From assembly GCA_045605445.1 (NCBI GenBank), contig JAZUPZ010000021.1:38666-102665 (forward strand): 64,000 bases of DNA, written 5' to 3'. How positions within the stretch are numbered: position 1 is the first letter of the stretch; every line of letters begins with the position of its first letter. The notes under the pieces are model-generated. The model was not told where the DNA came from and searched no databases. It was given only the letters and a program-made list of their open reading frames with translations. This stretch comes from CAZMHL01 sp045605445 (GTDB lineage: Bacteria > Bacillota > Clostridia > RGIG6154). Made by a program: the position numbers and the translations under genes. Of the stretch, positions 17,842 through 26,852 are shown piece by piece.

Positions 17842-18949
17842 ATGATCGAGTTTGAAGAAATAAGATTGTCGCTTGAAGGAATGAAGAGCGGGATGGAAGA
17901 ATTGAGGGATTCACTTTAACATCGCTGAAACCGAACAAAAAATAAAAGAACTTGAAAAAGATACAATGGAAAACGGTTTCTGGGATGATATTGAAAATTC
18001 GCAGAAGGTTCTTCAGAAAATTAAACAGTTAAAAGCAAAATGCGAACGATATGAAACTTTGTGTTCAGATTGGGAAGATGCACTAACTCTTGTTGAACTT
18101 GCAGATGAAGAAGAGGATCTTTCGCTTTTACCTGAAGTTAAGGAATCTTATAAGGTTCTTTCCGAGGAACTTGAAAAAATGACACTTGAAACTCTGCTTT
18201 CGGGGGAATACGATAAGAATAATGCAATTCTTACCCTTCATTCGGGAGCGGGCGGAACAGAATCTCAGGATTGGACAGAAATGTTGTACAGAATGTATAC
18301 AAGATGGGCAGAAAGAAGAGGTTATACAGTTAATACGCTTGATTTTCTCGATGGTGATGAAGCGGGCTTGAAAAGTGTAACATTCCAGCTTATTGGCGAA
18401 AATGCTTATGGTTATGCCAAAGGCGAAAAAGGTGTTCACAGACTTGTTCGAATTTCTCCTTTTGATTCTGCAGGAAGAAGACATACTTCTTTTGCGAGTC
18501 TTGAAGTTATGCCGGAAATTGAAGACGATACCACTGTTGTAATAAACCCGGAAGATCTTCGTGTTGATACCTACCGTGCAAGCGGTGCCGGCGGTCAGCA
18601 TATCAATAAAACCGATTCTGCAATCAGAATAACCCATATTCCGACAGGTGTGGTAGTTTCGTGTCAGAGCGAACGTTCTCAGCATAAAAACAGAGATACG
18701 GCAATGAAAATGCTTAAGTCAAAGCTTGCTGAAATTCTCGAAAGAGAGCAAAAGGAAAAAATTGATGACATAAAAGGCGAACAGAAGGATATTGCATGGG
18801 GAAGTCAGATAAGATCTTATGTTTTCCATCCGTACAATATGGTTAAAGACCATAGAACCAATTTTGAGGTTGGCAATATAAATGCTGTAATGGATGGTGA
18901 TCTTGACGGATTTATAAATGCTTATCTTAAAATGATGACTTCTAAGTAA
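17842..18949 (+). CDS. prfB: Peptide chain release factor 2 with programmed +1 frameshift
   Basis: Terminates translation at UGA and UAA. Encoded in two frames: codons 1-25 (17842-17916) end at an in-frame TAA (17917-17919); a +1 shift on CTT continues with AAC at 17918 and reads to 18949, giving 368 aa, close to the usual 366. The cassette has the expected SD-like GAGGGA (17904-17909) upstream of CTT at normal spacing. The anticodon-mimic tripeptide SPF is at 205-207 and the catalytic GGQ at 250-252, exactly the E. coli positions. Oddity: the cassette stop is TAA, not the usual TGA. prfA follows after 17 nt. Confidence 0.95.
17904..17920 (+). promoter_or_regulatory. prfB +1 recoding site (CTT TAA C) with SD-like enhancer
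   Basis: GAGGGA, a 4-nt gap, then CTT TAA C. Ribosomes pausing at the slowly read stop slip from CTT to TTT and continue in the +1 frame. Because TAA is decoded by both RF1 and RF2, the autoregulatory sensing should respond to both factors. The mechanism is known for prfB; the TAA consequence is inference. Confidence 0.9.
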
Positions 18950-18966
18950 CCGGAGGAAAAACTAAT

Positions 18967-20037
18967 ATGATAGAAAAACTTGAAGATATTTATAAAAGAT
19001 ATCTTGAAATATCAAAACAGATGACAGATCCGGATATTATAAGCAATCAGGAAAAAATGACAAAGCTTTACAAAGATAATGCTGAAATATCTCCTATCGT
19101 TGAAAAATATCTGGAATACAAAAAATGTGTTGAAAATATCGAAGAGGCTGAAATTATGCTTTCTGATAATCCGGAACCTGAATTTAAAGAAATGCTTGAA
19201 ATGGAAATTCAGGAATCAAAGGAAAAAATGGAAATTTTCAATGAAGAATTGAAGGTTTTGCTTCTTCCTAAAAATCCTGACGATGAAAAAAACGTAATAA
19301 TAGAAATACGTGCCGGAACGGGTGGAGAAGAAGCAGCTTTGTTTGCTGCAGATCTTATGAGAATGTATTCTATGTATGCAGAAAAACAAAGATGGAAAAT
19401 TGATGTTCTTAACTCAAATGCTACCAATATTGGCGGTTATAAGGAAGTAAGCTTTTCGGTTGAAGGTAAAGGGGCTTATTCAAAGCTTAAGTTCGAAAGC
19501 GGAGCTCACCGTGTTCAAAGGGTTCCTACAACAGAATCTCAGGGCAGAATTCAGACTTCTGCGGCAACTGTTGCCGTATTACCTGAAGTTGAAGAGGTTG
19601 AGGTTGATATTAACCAGAACGATTTGAGAATTGATGTTTTCAGAGCCGGTGGTCCCGGAGGACAGTGTGTTAATACAACTGATTCTGCTGTAAGAATAAC
19701 ACATATTCCGACAGGTCTGGTTGTTTCCTGTCAGGATGAAAAGTCGCAGCATAAGAACAAAGACAAAGCTATGAAGATTCTCAGATCAAGATTGTTTGAA
19801 CTTATCCAGGAACAACAGCATAGCGAAATAGCAAGCCAGAGAAAAAGTCAGGTTGGTTCCGGTGACAGAAGTGAAAGAATAAGAACGTATAATTTCCCTC
19901 AGGGAAGAGTAACCGACCATAGAATCGGACTTACTCTTCATAAGCTTGATGCGGTTTTGAACGGAGATCTCGATGATTTGATAAATGCTCTCGTGACTGC
20001 TGATCAGGCTGAAAGATTAAAGCAGACTCAGGAATAA
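18967..20037 (+). CDS. prfA: Peptide chain release factor 1
   Basis: Terminates translation at UAA and UAG. 356 aa. Anticodon-mimic PxT is P187-T188-T189 in RVPTTESQGRIQTSAA; catalytic GGQ at 231-233. The PxT motif and the position of the GGQ mark it as RF1, not a second RF2. GGAGGA upstream of ATG. It sits immediately behind prfB rather than next to prmC, its usual partner, so both release factors are probably made from the secA transcript. Confidence 0.97.
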   Translation: MIEKLEDIYKRYLEISKQMTDPDIISNQEKMTKLYKDNAEISPIVEKYLEYKKCVENIEEAEIMLSDNPEPEFKEMLEMEIQESKEKMEIFNEELKVLLLPKNPDDEKNVIIEIRAGTGGEEAALFAADLMRMYSMYAEKQRWKIDVLNSNATNIGGYKEVSFSVEGKGAYSKLKFESGAHRVQRVPTTESQGRIQTSAATVAVLPEVEEVEVDINQNDLRIDVFRAGGPGGQCVNTTDSAVRITHIPTGLVVSCQDEKSQHKNKDKAMKILRSRLFELIQEQQHSEIASQRKSQVGSGDRSERIRTYNFPQGRVTDHRIGLTLHKLDAVLNGDLDDLINALVTADQAERLKQTQE

Positions 20038-20047
20038 GGAGATTTCA

Positions 20048-21439
20048 ATGAATAAATTAAGCAAAAAGAATTTAGTTGTCGCTACGGCAGTTTTGGTTGC
20101 TGTAATTATGATTGTTTCACTTTTTGTTTTGAAGATTGGTGTCAGCGATAATGGGATGCAGTATAAACTTCTTGAAAAGTTGGGACTGTATGACGTGTAT
20201 CAGACTACGGGAACAGGATATTATTCAAAAGGATTTGGCGTTGCAAATAAAAATTTTTCAGGAACAACATACGGACTTGTTTATGATTTGTCCAAACAGC
20301 TTTACGAAACAGATAAAGTTGTTCCTGTTGCAGTTCCGGCGATACTGTATGCTATAATACTTATTTGCTCGGCAGCTCTTACGATTTTTTCTTTGTACTC
20401 GGAAAAATTCAAAAAAATGAACTTAACAGCAAGCTTGTTGTACGCTGTGATTTTCTTTGACAGTGCATATGTTGCATATTTGAATACTCCATATAAAAAT
20501 GCGGCATTTTTTGTGTTTCTGATGGCTACGATTGCAATGTTCGTTTATTCAGTTAAAACACAAAAAATATTGTCTGTTATATTATATGGTCTTTTTGCCT
20601 GTCTTTTTGCAGGAACAACGACAATTGCAGCAGTTACGGCGATAATTGTTGGCGCTTATTCTTTCAGATTGATGTTTTTGAAGAAAGAAAATATTTGGAG
20701 AATTGTTTGTCTGATTATGAGCGCAGTTATCGTGATTTTCGGTGTGTTTTCTACAGGTGTTGATGTAGGTGACGCTTACGACTCTGTTTTTTACGGAGCT
20801 GCTTTTGAAAATCCCAATGCAGTTGCAGAACTTGGACTAAACAGCGCACTTGCTGAATTTAACGGAGTACCCTCGTTTGATGTTAAGGCTCAGAAATTCA
20901 TAAATTCTCCTGAGTACGAAAAAGAATTCAGATCAAAGGTTTCGGTTGGCGACGTTGCGGGATATTATTTTAAAAATATTCCACAATTATACAAAGGACT
21001 TAAAAAAGTAGGATATAATTCAACTGCAATCAGGACCTCATATCTTGGAGGATTTACTCCCGATACGGGAAAAGGTAATTCAAATACTAATTTCTTTACA
21101 CTCTACAGTTTTGTTAAATTAAAAGCAGTGCCGGGATCTGTTGTTTTCTTTATGCTTGTTCTGCTGGCTTTAATCGGAGTTTCTTTTGTGTACAGAAATA
21201 ATTATGCAAAGAACACATTTGGTAAGATTGTTTCAGAGTTCTGTGCAGTTTTTGCCCTGTGTACAATGGCAGTTTATCCTATTCCTTATGTTTTAAACGG
21301 AATTACTCAGATAGGGTTCAATATGTTTGGCTTTAATCTTATGTTTGATATATGTATTTATATGTTGATATTAAGTACAATAAATCTTCTGGCAACAAAG
21401 AAGAGTGTTTTAAAAGAAAAATATGGAGTAAATCAGTAA
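20048..21439 (+). CDS. Polytopic membrane protein, unknown
   Basis: 463 aa. About nine membrane segments: one near 9-28, a loop of about 70 residues rich in Tyr/Gly (DVYQTTGTGYYSKGFGVANKN region), then several helices between about 95 and 235, a large hydrophilic part (about 240-345) and three C-terminal helices. I do not recognise a family. It is packed between prfA (10-nt gap, RBS AAGGAG) and sigH (stop TAA directly followed by ATG). No catalytic motif stood out; a transporter or envelope-assembly role would be a guess. Confidence 0.8.
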   Translation: MNKLSKKNLVVATAVLVAVIMIVSLFVLKIGVSDNGMQYKLLEKLGLYDVYQTTGTGYYSKGFGVANKNFSGTTYGLVYDLSKQLYETDKVVPVAVPAILYAIILICSAALTIFSLYSEKFKKMNLTASLLYAVIFFDSAYVAYLNTPYKNAAFFVFLMATIAMFVYSVKTQKILSVILYGLFACLFAGTTTIAAVTAIIVGAYSFRLMFLKKENIWRIVCLIMSAVIVIFGVFSTGVDVGDAYDSVFYGAAFENPNAVAELGLNSALAEFNGVPSFDVKAQKFINSPEYEKEFRSKVSVGDVAGYYFKNIPQLYKGLKKVGYNSTAIRTSYLGGFTPDTGKGNSNTNFFTLYSFVKLKAVPGSVVFFMLVLLALIGVSFVYRNNYAKNTFGKIVSEFCAVFALCTMAVYPIPYVLNGITQIGFNMFGFNLMFDICIYMLILSTINLLATKKSVLKEKYGVNQ

Positions 21440-22054
21440 ATGAAAGAAACAGATTACGCTAAATTAAGCGATAATGAACTTGTAGAACTTGCAAATTCGG
21501 GCAATGATGATGCTATGGAAGTTCTTATAAACAATTATAAGAATTTCGTCAGAGCAAAAACAAGAGCTTATTTCCTTATTGGTGCAGACAGAGATGACAT
21601 TATACAGGAAGGTATGCTTGGATTGTTTAAAGCTATAAGAGATTACAAACCTGATAAAAAAAGTTCGTTCAGGTCATTTGCCGACCTATGTGTTACCAGA
21701 CAGATAATAACAGCAATAAAAACGGCGACCCGACAGAAACATTCGCCGCTCAATACATATGTTTCTCTTAACAAACCTGCCTTTAATGATGAGAATGAGA
21801 GAATGCTTATTGAAATGATCAACAACAAGGATAACGTAAATCCTGAAGATATACTGATAGACAGGGAAACTTTTGGTATAACTGATGAAAAAATCAGAAC
21901 ATGCCTGAGCAATTTTGAAAATACTGTTTTTGAATTCTTTATCGACGGAGCGACCTATCAGGAAATTGCAACACGTCTCGGTAAAAGTCCGAAAAGCATA
22001 GATAATGCCCTTCAGAGAATAAAAAAGAAGATTCAGAAGTGCTTGAAACAATGA
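21440..22054 (+). CDS. sigH: RNA polymerase sigma-H factor (sporulation/stationary phase)
   Basis: Directs transcription at the onset of sporulation and stationary phase. 204 aa, close to Bacillus SigH. Region 2 carries YFLIGADRDDIIQEGMLGL and FADLCVTRQIITAIKTATRQ, nearly the Bacillus sequence; region 4 HTH is TYQEIATRLGKSPKSIDNAL. Start ATG abuts the previous gene's TAA, so translation is probably coupled. The placement after secA-prfB-prfA differs from the Bacillus context near rlmB/yacP. Confidence 0.95.
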   Translation: MKETDYAKLSDNELVELANSGNDDAMEVLINNYKNFVRAKTRAYFLIGADRDDIIQEGMLGLFKAIRDYKPDKKSSFRSFADLCVTRQIITAIKTATRQKHSPLNTYVSLNKPAFNDENERMLIEMINNKDNVNPEDILIDRETFGITDEKIRTCLSNFENTVFEFFIDGATYQEIATRLGKSPKSIDNALQRIKKKIQKCLKQ

Positions 22055-22482
22055 AAATATATGTAGATGCTGATGCATGCCCGGTAAAAAACATTATAGT
22101 TTCTGAGGCTGAAAAAAGAAATATTGAAGTGATAATGGTTTGTGATACATCACATATTTTAAACGACGGTTTCAGCAGGGTTGTTACCGTTGATAAAGAG
22201 GCAAACAGCGCTGATATGGTTCTTGTAAATATGGTTAATAAAAATGATATTGTGGTAACTCAGGATTTTGGTGTTGCTGCTATGGCTTTGTCAAAGAAAG
22301 CATCTGTAATTAACCAGAATGGCCTTGTTTACAGTAATGAAAATATGGACAGACTGTTGTTTGAACGTTTTCTTGCGGCAAAGTCAAGAAGAGCAGGAAA
22401 CAGAACTAAAAATTCCGGAAAAAGAACCGAACAGGACAACGAAAATTTTAAGAAGAGTTTTCTGAAACTTTTAGAAAGGTGA
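22051..22482 (+). CDS. YaiI/YqxD family protein (DUF188)
   Basis: 143 aa. N-terminal MKIYVDADACPVK and later VTQDFGVAAMALSK are the conserved NYN/PIN-like motifs of the YaiI/YqxD family, suggesting a metal-dependent nuclease fold; no physiological role is established. ATG 22051 overlaps the sigH stop by ATGA; a GTG at 22039 would lie inside sigH. The C-terminal 30 residues are Lys/Arg-rich, consistent with nucleic acid contact. Confidence 0.88.
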   Translation: MKIYVDADACPVKNIIVSEAEKRNIEVIMVCDTSHILNDGFSRVVTVDKEANSADMVLVNMVNKNDIVVTQDFGVAAMALSKKASVINQNGLVYSNENMDRLLFERFLAAKSRRAGNRTKNSGKRTEQDNENFKKSFLKLLER

Positions 22483-22488
22483 AGAAAA

Positions 22489-23295
22489 ATGGCAAAATTA
22501 TTTAAGTTTCTTGATGTGACCAGACCGGGAAAGGGTGTGGAAAAAGGTCAGGAACAAAAAATTGGATTTAAGAATTTTATTGAGCTTTATTTCAGAAAGC
22601 TTGGACAATATTGGACATTGAACCTTATAACGTTGATTTTCAGTATACCCGTACTTATTATGATACTTTTATACAGAGAGAATATGTTTGCCTCAGAGGT
22701 TCTTGTGGCAGAAAGCAGAGCAACATATTTTTACGAAATAATAACAACGTGTTATTATGCAGTAATAGGGTTTCAAATTACTATGCCCGGACTTGTATAT
22801 GTTGTTACAAGATTTTCCAATGAAAAACATGCCTGGGTTTTTGCAGATTATATTAAGTATATAAAGAAAAATATAAAGCAGTCGATAAAACTTCTGATTT
22901 TTGATATTGTTGTTATGATAGCTCTGTTTTATCTTATAAACATATATAATCTGATAATTCCGAAAAATCCCCTTACATTTGTTTCCAGATCCATACTGTA
23001 TGCTTGTTGTGTAGTGTTTTACATTATGCATTTTTATATTTATCAACTTATGGTATTTTATGATATGAAATTTGGAGAAATAATAAAAAAGGCAGTTTTC
23101 TTTACATTTGCGTTTTTACCGAGAAATATCATTGCAACTTTAATAACTGCCGGTATAGCTGCAGCTTGTTTCAGCGTTAATACAGCCATAGGCTCTATAT
23201 TGTTTGCATTTACAATTCCGGTAATTATGACATTTCTTGTAAATTATGTAGCTGCACAGCCAATCAATAAATTTTTACCGAGGGAAGAGAATTAA
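22489..23295 (+). CDS. DUF624 (YesL-like) membrane protein
   Basis: 268 aa with about five or six membrane segments. The YFRKLGQYWTLNLITLIFS stretch, followed by helices and a conserved amphipathic part, resembles DUF624/YesL proteins, which often occur near sugar-use genes but have no assigned activity. The first 45 residues are hydrophilic and cytoplasmic. SD AAAGGTGA precedes ATG; the stop TAA abuts the alaX ATG. Not known to function with its neighbours. Confidence 0.7.
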   Translation: MAKLFKFLDVTRPGKGVEKGQEQKIGFKNFIELYFRKLGQYWTLNLITLIFSIPVLIMILLYRENMFASEVLVAESRATYFYEIITTCYYAVIGFQITMPGLVYVVTRFSNEKHAWVFADYIKYIKKNIKQSIKLLIFDIVVMIALFYLINIYNLIIPKNPLTFVSRSILYACCVVFYIMHFYIYQLMVFYDMKFGEIIKKAVFFTFAFLPRNIIATLITAGIAAACFSVNTAIGSILFAFTIPVIMTFLVNYVAAQPINKFLPREEN

Positions 23296-24450
23296 ATGAC
23301 TGAAAGATTGTATGATGAAAATTCATATCTTAAAAAGTTTTCTGCACAGGTTTTGTCCTGTGAAAAAAAAGATAAAGAGTATGTTGTTGTTTTAGACAAA
23401 ACTGCTTTTTTCCCTGAAGAAGGTGGTCAATGTTGTGACAAGGGTAAAATTAACGGAATTGATGTGAATTATGTTGAAATTAAAGATAATATTATCTATC
23501 ATATTATAAAAGAACCTTTAGAACCGGGCACAACAATAAACGGAGAAATCGACTGGGAAATCAGATACAGAAATATGCAGAATCATACTGCAGAACATAT
23601 TGTTTCGGGTATAGTGCACTCTCTTTACGGGTATGAAAACGTAGGTTTTCATCTGGGAGAAGTTGAGGTTACCGCTGATTATGACAGTGTTCTCAGCCGT
23701 GAAGAACTTGACAAAATTGAGTTAATGGCTAATAAGGCGGTTTATAAAAATGTTGAAATAAAAGCCTGGTATCCCGATGCTGATGAATTGTCAAAGGTTT
23801 CTTACAGAAGCAAGAAGGAAATAAAAGAAGGATTACGCCTCGTTTCCGTCGAAGGATACGATTTGTGCGCATGTTGCGCGCCTCACGTTAAAAACAGCGG
23901 AGAAATTGGAATAATAAGGCTTGTTGGTTCCGAAAATCTCAGAGGAGGTTCAAGAGTCAGAATTCTTTGTTCTCTTGATGCTTTGGCTGATTATTCGCTG
24001 AAAAGCAGACAGACTCTTAATATTTCAAATCTTTTGTGCGCAAAACAAAATGAAGTTGGTTCAGCTGTGTTAAGATTAAAAGAAGAAAACGAGGCATTAA
24101 AACAAAAAAATTCTTCGATTTCCAAAGCCCTTGCAAATATCAAAGCGGAAGCTGTTGAGGAAACAGAAGGAAATATAGTTATTAAAGATAATGAACTTGA
24201 ATTTGACTACCTAAGAATCATAATAAACAATTGTAAGAGCAAATGCAGAATTATTTGTATTATCAGCGGGAACGATACCGACGGATACAAATATATTATA
24301 GGCAGTGATAAAGTTCCTCTTCGTGAAAAAGCAAAGGAAATGAATGCGGCTTTGAACGGAAGAGGGGGAGGCAGCAATGAAATGATACAAGGTACATTTG
24401 CTGCAACAGAAAAAGAAATTTCAGAATATTTTAAAACAGACAAAGCTTAG
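23296..24450 (+). CDS. Alanyl-tRNA editing protein (AlaX-type, with DHHA1)
   Basis: Trans-editing hydrolase that removes Ser or Gly from mischarged tRNA-Ala. 384 aa: an N-terminal AlaRS-like second-domain fold (FFPEEGGQ), zinc ligands HTAEH (near residue 97) and CxxxH in CACCAPH, then a helical linker (about 250-290) and a C-terminal DHHA1-like domain with GRGGGSNEMIQGT. Its length fits the long AlaX form. The TAG stop lies in the loop of the operon terminator. Probably last gene of the secA-led run. Confidence 0.92.
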   Translation: MTERLYDENSYLKKFSAQVLSCEKKDKEYVVVLDKTAFFPEEGGQCCDKGKINGIDVNYVEIKDNIIYHIIKEPLEPGTTINGEIDWEIRYRNMQNHTAEHIVSGIVHSLYGYENVGFHLGEVEVTADYDSVLSREELDKIELMANKAVYKNVEIKAWYPDADELSKVSYRSKKEIKEGLRLVSVEGYDLCACCAPHVKNSGEIGIIRLVGSENLRGGSRVRILCSLDALADYSLKSRQTLNISNLLCAKQNEVGSAVLRLKEENEALKQKNSSISKALANIKAEAVEETEGNIVIKDNELEFDYLRIIINNCKSKCRIICIISGNDTDGYKYIIGSDKVPLREKAKEMNAALNGRGGGSNEMIQGTFAATEKEISEYFKTDKA

Positions 24451-24466
24451 CTTTGTCTGTTTTTAG
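24433..24466 (+). terminator. Terminator overlapping the alaX stop codon
   Basis: 14-bp perfect arms (24433-24446 and 24450-24463) with loop TTA and a T-tract; the alaX TAG (24448-24450) is in the loop and first base of the right arm. Confidence 0.9.
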
Positions 24467-24532
24467 GTTAAATAAGTTGAAAAAATAATTTCATATTATT
24501 TGAAGTTACGACAAAGATATTTGGCAAACTTC

Positions 24533-25993
24533 TTATTTACACACCCAGTTGGTTATATCAAAATAAATATTTGTAGGAGAAATGTCAAATTCTTTCTGCA
24601 GGTTATCTGAGGTTATAAGCATATTCTGTCTGAAGTATAAGCTTATAAAAGGGAGTGTATTAAGTAATGATTTCGTCAGTTCTGCAGCGTGTTCCGGTCT
24701 GTTCGGATATGAAGCATAATTTACTTTACTGATGAGTTCGCTTATACTGTTATTGTTATAATTTAAAACGTTATCTTTATCTTTCAGTAAGAAGGAAAGG
24801 TCGTAGCTTTCGGGCATAAGTATTTCCCCTATAAACATATCGTATTCCATATTGTTTATTCTGTCGGTATATGTTTTGAAATCTACGGTTGTTACTGAAA
24901 TGTTCATTCCTGCTTCTGAAAGGGTTGCTGCAATATATTCTGCTACTTTTTGTTTGGAAGGTGTTTCGTTATTCACAAGAATCCTGTAATTTATGTCTGC
25001 CGGTGTAAGCTCAGACTTTTTCAGAAACTCTAAAGCTTTATCCTTGTTTTTCTTATAGTCAATTTTCTGAGTTGTATCATACATTGTTCCCGGTCTGTAG
25101 GGCGATGCGGTTTTTGTTGCATGACCAACGAGCACCGTTGATGTGAGATCGTCTTTGTCTATTAAATATGCAATCGCTTTTTTAATATTTATATCGTTAA
25201 ATTTTTCGTTATTAAAAGCAAGAAACGTGAAATAGTCGGAAGAGTATTCTTTTATCGTAATGTTCTTTTTTGAAGAAAATTGTGCAAGGTCATATATTTC
25301 GGTATTTACAACATCAAGCTCATTGTTAAGAAAAGCACTGTTTTGCATTCTTTCTTTTCCGTAAAGTCTTACATTTATAGTTTTTATGTTAGTCTGAGTT
25401 ACGGAGGTTTTGCTTGCTGTCAAAACCATTTTGTCAGTATTTCTTGATACAAAATTGTATGGCCCGCTTCCGATTTTTTCAGTTCCACCTTTAACAATGG
25501 GGAAGTCCAGGTAAGGAATTACGCCCGAACCGCCTTTTTTTAATTTGAGAATAACTGAATGAGAACTGTTTTTATGATAACTATCAATGTAATCAAAAAT
25601 CTGATAATACATATTTTTCTTGTGCTTTGACAAGGTGTTGAGCGATTCAATTACATCGTTTGCGGTAAGGGGAGTTCCGTCGCTGAATTTAACATCATTT
25701 CTTAAGTTTATTTCTAAAGTTCCGGAACCTGTGAAACGGTATGATCTTGCAACAACAGGTTCAACAGTCAGGTCTCCTTTGGTTTTGAACAGAGGAGAGT
25801 ACATCATTGAAAGAATCTGAGCATTGGTTTTATATGCTGTTGTCAGTGGGTTCATCGTATCCGGGGTATACATATAAGTGGTGATCTCACCGTGATAATT
25901 GTACTGCTCTTCATTTTCTTTATTGTTTCTGCAACCGGTAAATAGAGACAGAATCAGAAGCAGACTTAATGCTATCGATATTATTTTTTTCAT
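24533..25993 (-). CDS. Peptide/solute-binding lipoprotein (SBP_bac_5, OppA/DppA type)
   Basis: 486 aa. Lipoprotein signal peptide: KK, hydrophobic stretch, then LFTGC with C21 as the lipidation site. The mature part shows family 5 features: MNPLTT, RNDVKFSDGTPLTANDV, and FNNEKFNDINIKKAIAYLIDKDDL. It should bind peptides or similar ligands outside the membrane. No permease or ATPase genes flank it, so it is an orphan SBP; it may feed a transporter encoded elsewhere or act as a sensor. It overlaps ymdB by 4 nt and is co-transcribed with it. Confidence 0.92.
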   Translation of the reverse strand: MKKIISIALSLLLILSLFTGCRNNKENEEQYNYHGEITTYMYTPDTMNPLTTAYKTNAQILSMMYSPLFKTKGDLTVEPVVARSYRFTGSGTLEINLRNDVKFSDGTPLTANDVIESLNTLSKHKKNMYYQIFDYIDSYHKNSSHSVILKLKKGGSGVIPYLDFPIVKGGTEKIGSGPYNFVSRNTDKMVLTASKTSVTQTNIKTINVRLYGKERMQNSAFLNNELDVVNTEIYDLAQFSSKKNITIKEYSSDYFTFLAFNNEKFNDINIKKAIAYLIDKDDLTSTVLVGHATKTASPYRPGTMYDTTQKIDYKKNKDKALEFLKKSELTPADINYRILVNNETPSKQKVAEYIAATLSEAGMNISVTTVDFKTYTDRINNMEYDMFIGEILMPESYDLSFLLKDKDNVLNYNNNSISELISKVNYASYPNRPEHAAELTKSLLNTLPFISLYFRQNMLITSDNLQKEFDISPTNIYFDITNWVCK

Positions 25994-26760
25994 TTTAAAT
26001 TAACTCTTTCTATACTGATTGTTTTTCCGGTGTTTGTATCTATTTTAAGAACCACACCGTTAAATTGAGCAGGGGATTCCGAAATTTCAAATCTGTTTTG
26101 ACCGTATTTTGCAAATCTATCGACGATAATGTCTGTTTTTACTCCTAATATAGAATTTTTCGGTCCTGTCATACCTGCATCAGAAATGAAAGCTGTTCCT
26201 TGGGACAGAATCTGTTCATCGGCTGTCTGAACGTGAGTGTGAGTGCCGAGTACGGCGGCAACCCTTCCGTTCAAAAAGTGCGCCATAGCAGCTTTTTCGC
26301 TTGTCGCTTCGGCGTGGAAATCAACAATTATTGCATCACTTTCGGATTTGATTTTTTCAATTTCTCTGACGGCGGCGTCAAAAGGAGAGTCAACCGGATC
26401 GAGATAAATTCTGCCAAGAAGATTTATTACGCCTATTCTTACCTGACCGTTGTCGAAAACATAGCTTCCGGTTCCAGGCATATAAGACGGATAGTTTGCA
26501 GGTCTTATGATGTAAGGGATTTCGTCAAAAAGTGAGTCTGTATTACGGTTGTAAGTGTGATTTCCCATAGTAAGAACATCAACGCCGCTTTCGTATAATT
26601 CGCGGGCAGTAGAAACCGTAGCGCCTTTCCCATGAGCTGAATTTTCAGCATTGGCAATACACATATCTGCACCGAATTGGCTTTTGATTTTTCTTAAATT
26701 CTGTGATATATACTCTCTGCCGGGTTTTCCGACTACATCTCCGATAAATAAAATTGTCAT
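25990..26760 (-). CDS. ymdB: YmdB-family metallophosphoesterase (2',3'-cNMP phosphodiesterase)
   Basis: 256 aa, close to Bacillus YmdB (264). Metal-binding motifs in order: IGDVVGKPGRE, NAENSAHGKG, GNHTYNR, DFHAEATSEK and GTHTHVQTAD, all typical of the TIGR00282 family. In Bacillus the enzyme hydrolyses 2',3'-cyclic nucleotides and affects biofilm and sporulation decisions. SD AAAGGATG sits before ATG. The downstream gene overlaps by four bases and encodes a solute-binding lipoprotein. Confidence 0.95.
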   Translation of the reverse strand: MTILFIGDVVGKPGREYISQNLRKIKSQFGADMCIANAENSAHGKGATVSTARELYESGVDVLTMGNHTYNRNTDSLFDEIPYIIRPANYPSYMPGTGSYVFDNGQVRIGVINLLGRIYLDPVDSPFDAAVREIEKIKSESDAIIVDFHAEATSEKAAMAHFLNGRVAAVLGTHTHVQTADEQILSQGTAFISDAGMTGPKNSILGVKTDIIVDRFAKYGQNRFEISESPAQFNGVVLKIDTNTGKTISIERVNLK

Positions 26761-26782
26761 AATTACATCCTTTCATAGAATA

Positions 26783-26810
26783 ATTATAGCATATAATAAA
26801 AAAATTTCAA
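26783..26810 (-). promoter_or_regulatory. Promoter for ymdB
   Basis: Reverse strand TTGAAA (26810-26805), 16 bp, TATAAT (26788-26783). Back to back with the infC promoter. Confidence 0.65.
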
Positions 26811-26817
26811 TAATTAG

Positions 26818-26846
26818 TTGACAAAATAAAAAAATAGTGTTAAAAT
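26818..26846 (+). promoter_or_regulatory. Promoter for infC operon
   Basis: TTGACA (26818-26823), 17 bp, TAAAAT (26841-26846); start expected near 26853. Confidence 0.8.
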
Positions 26847-26852
26847 ATCTTT

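Noticed and set aside
17842..17920. prfB as a frameshifted pseudogene or assembly error
   Set aside because: The shift sits exactly at the known recoding site with SD-like GAGGGA and CTT, and all catalytic motifs are intact downstream.
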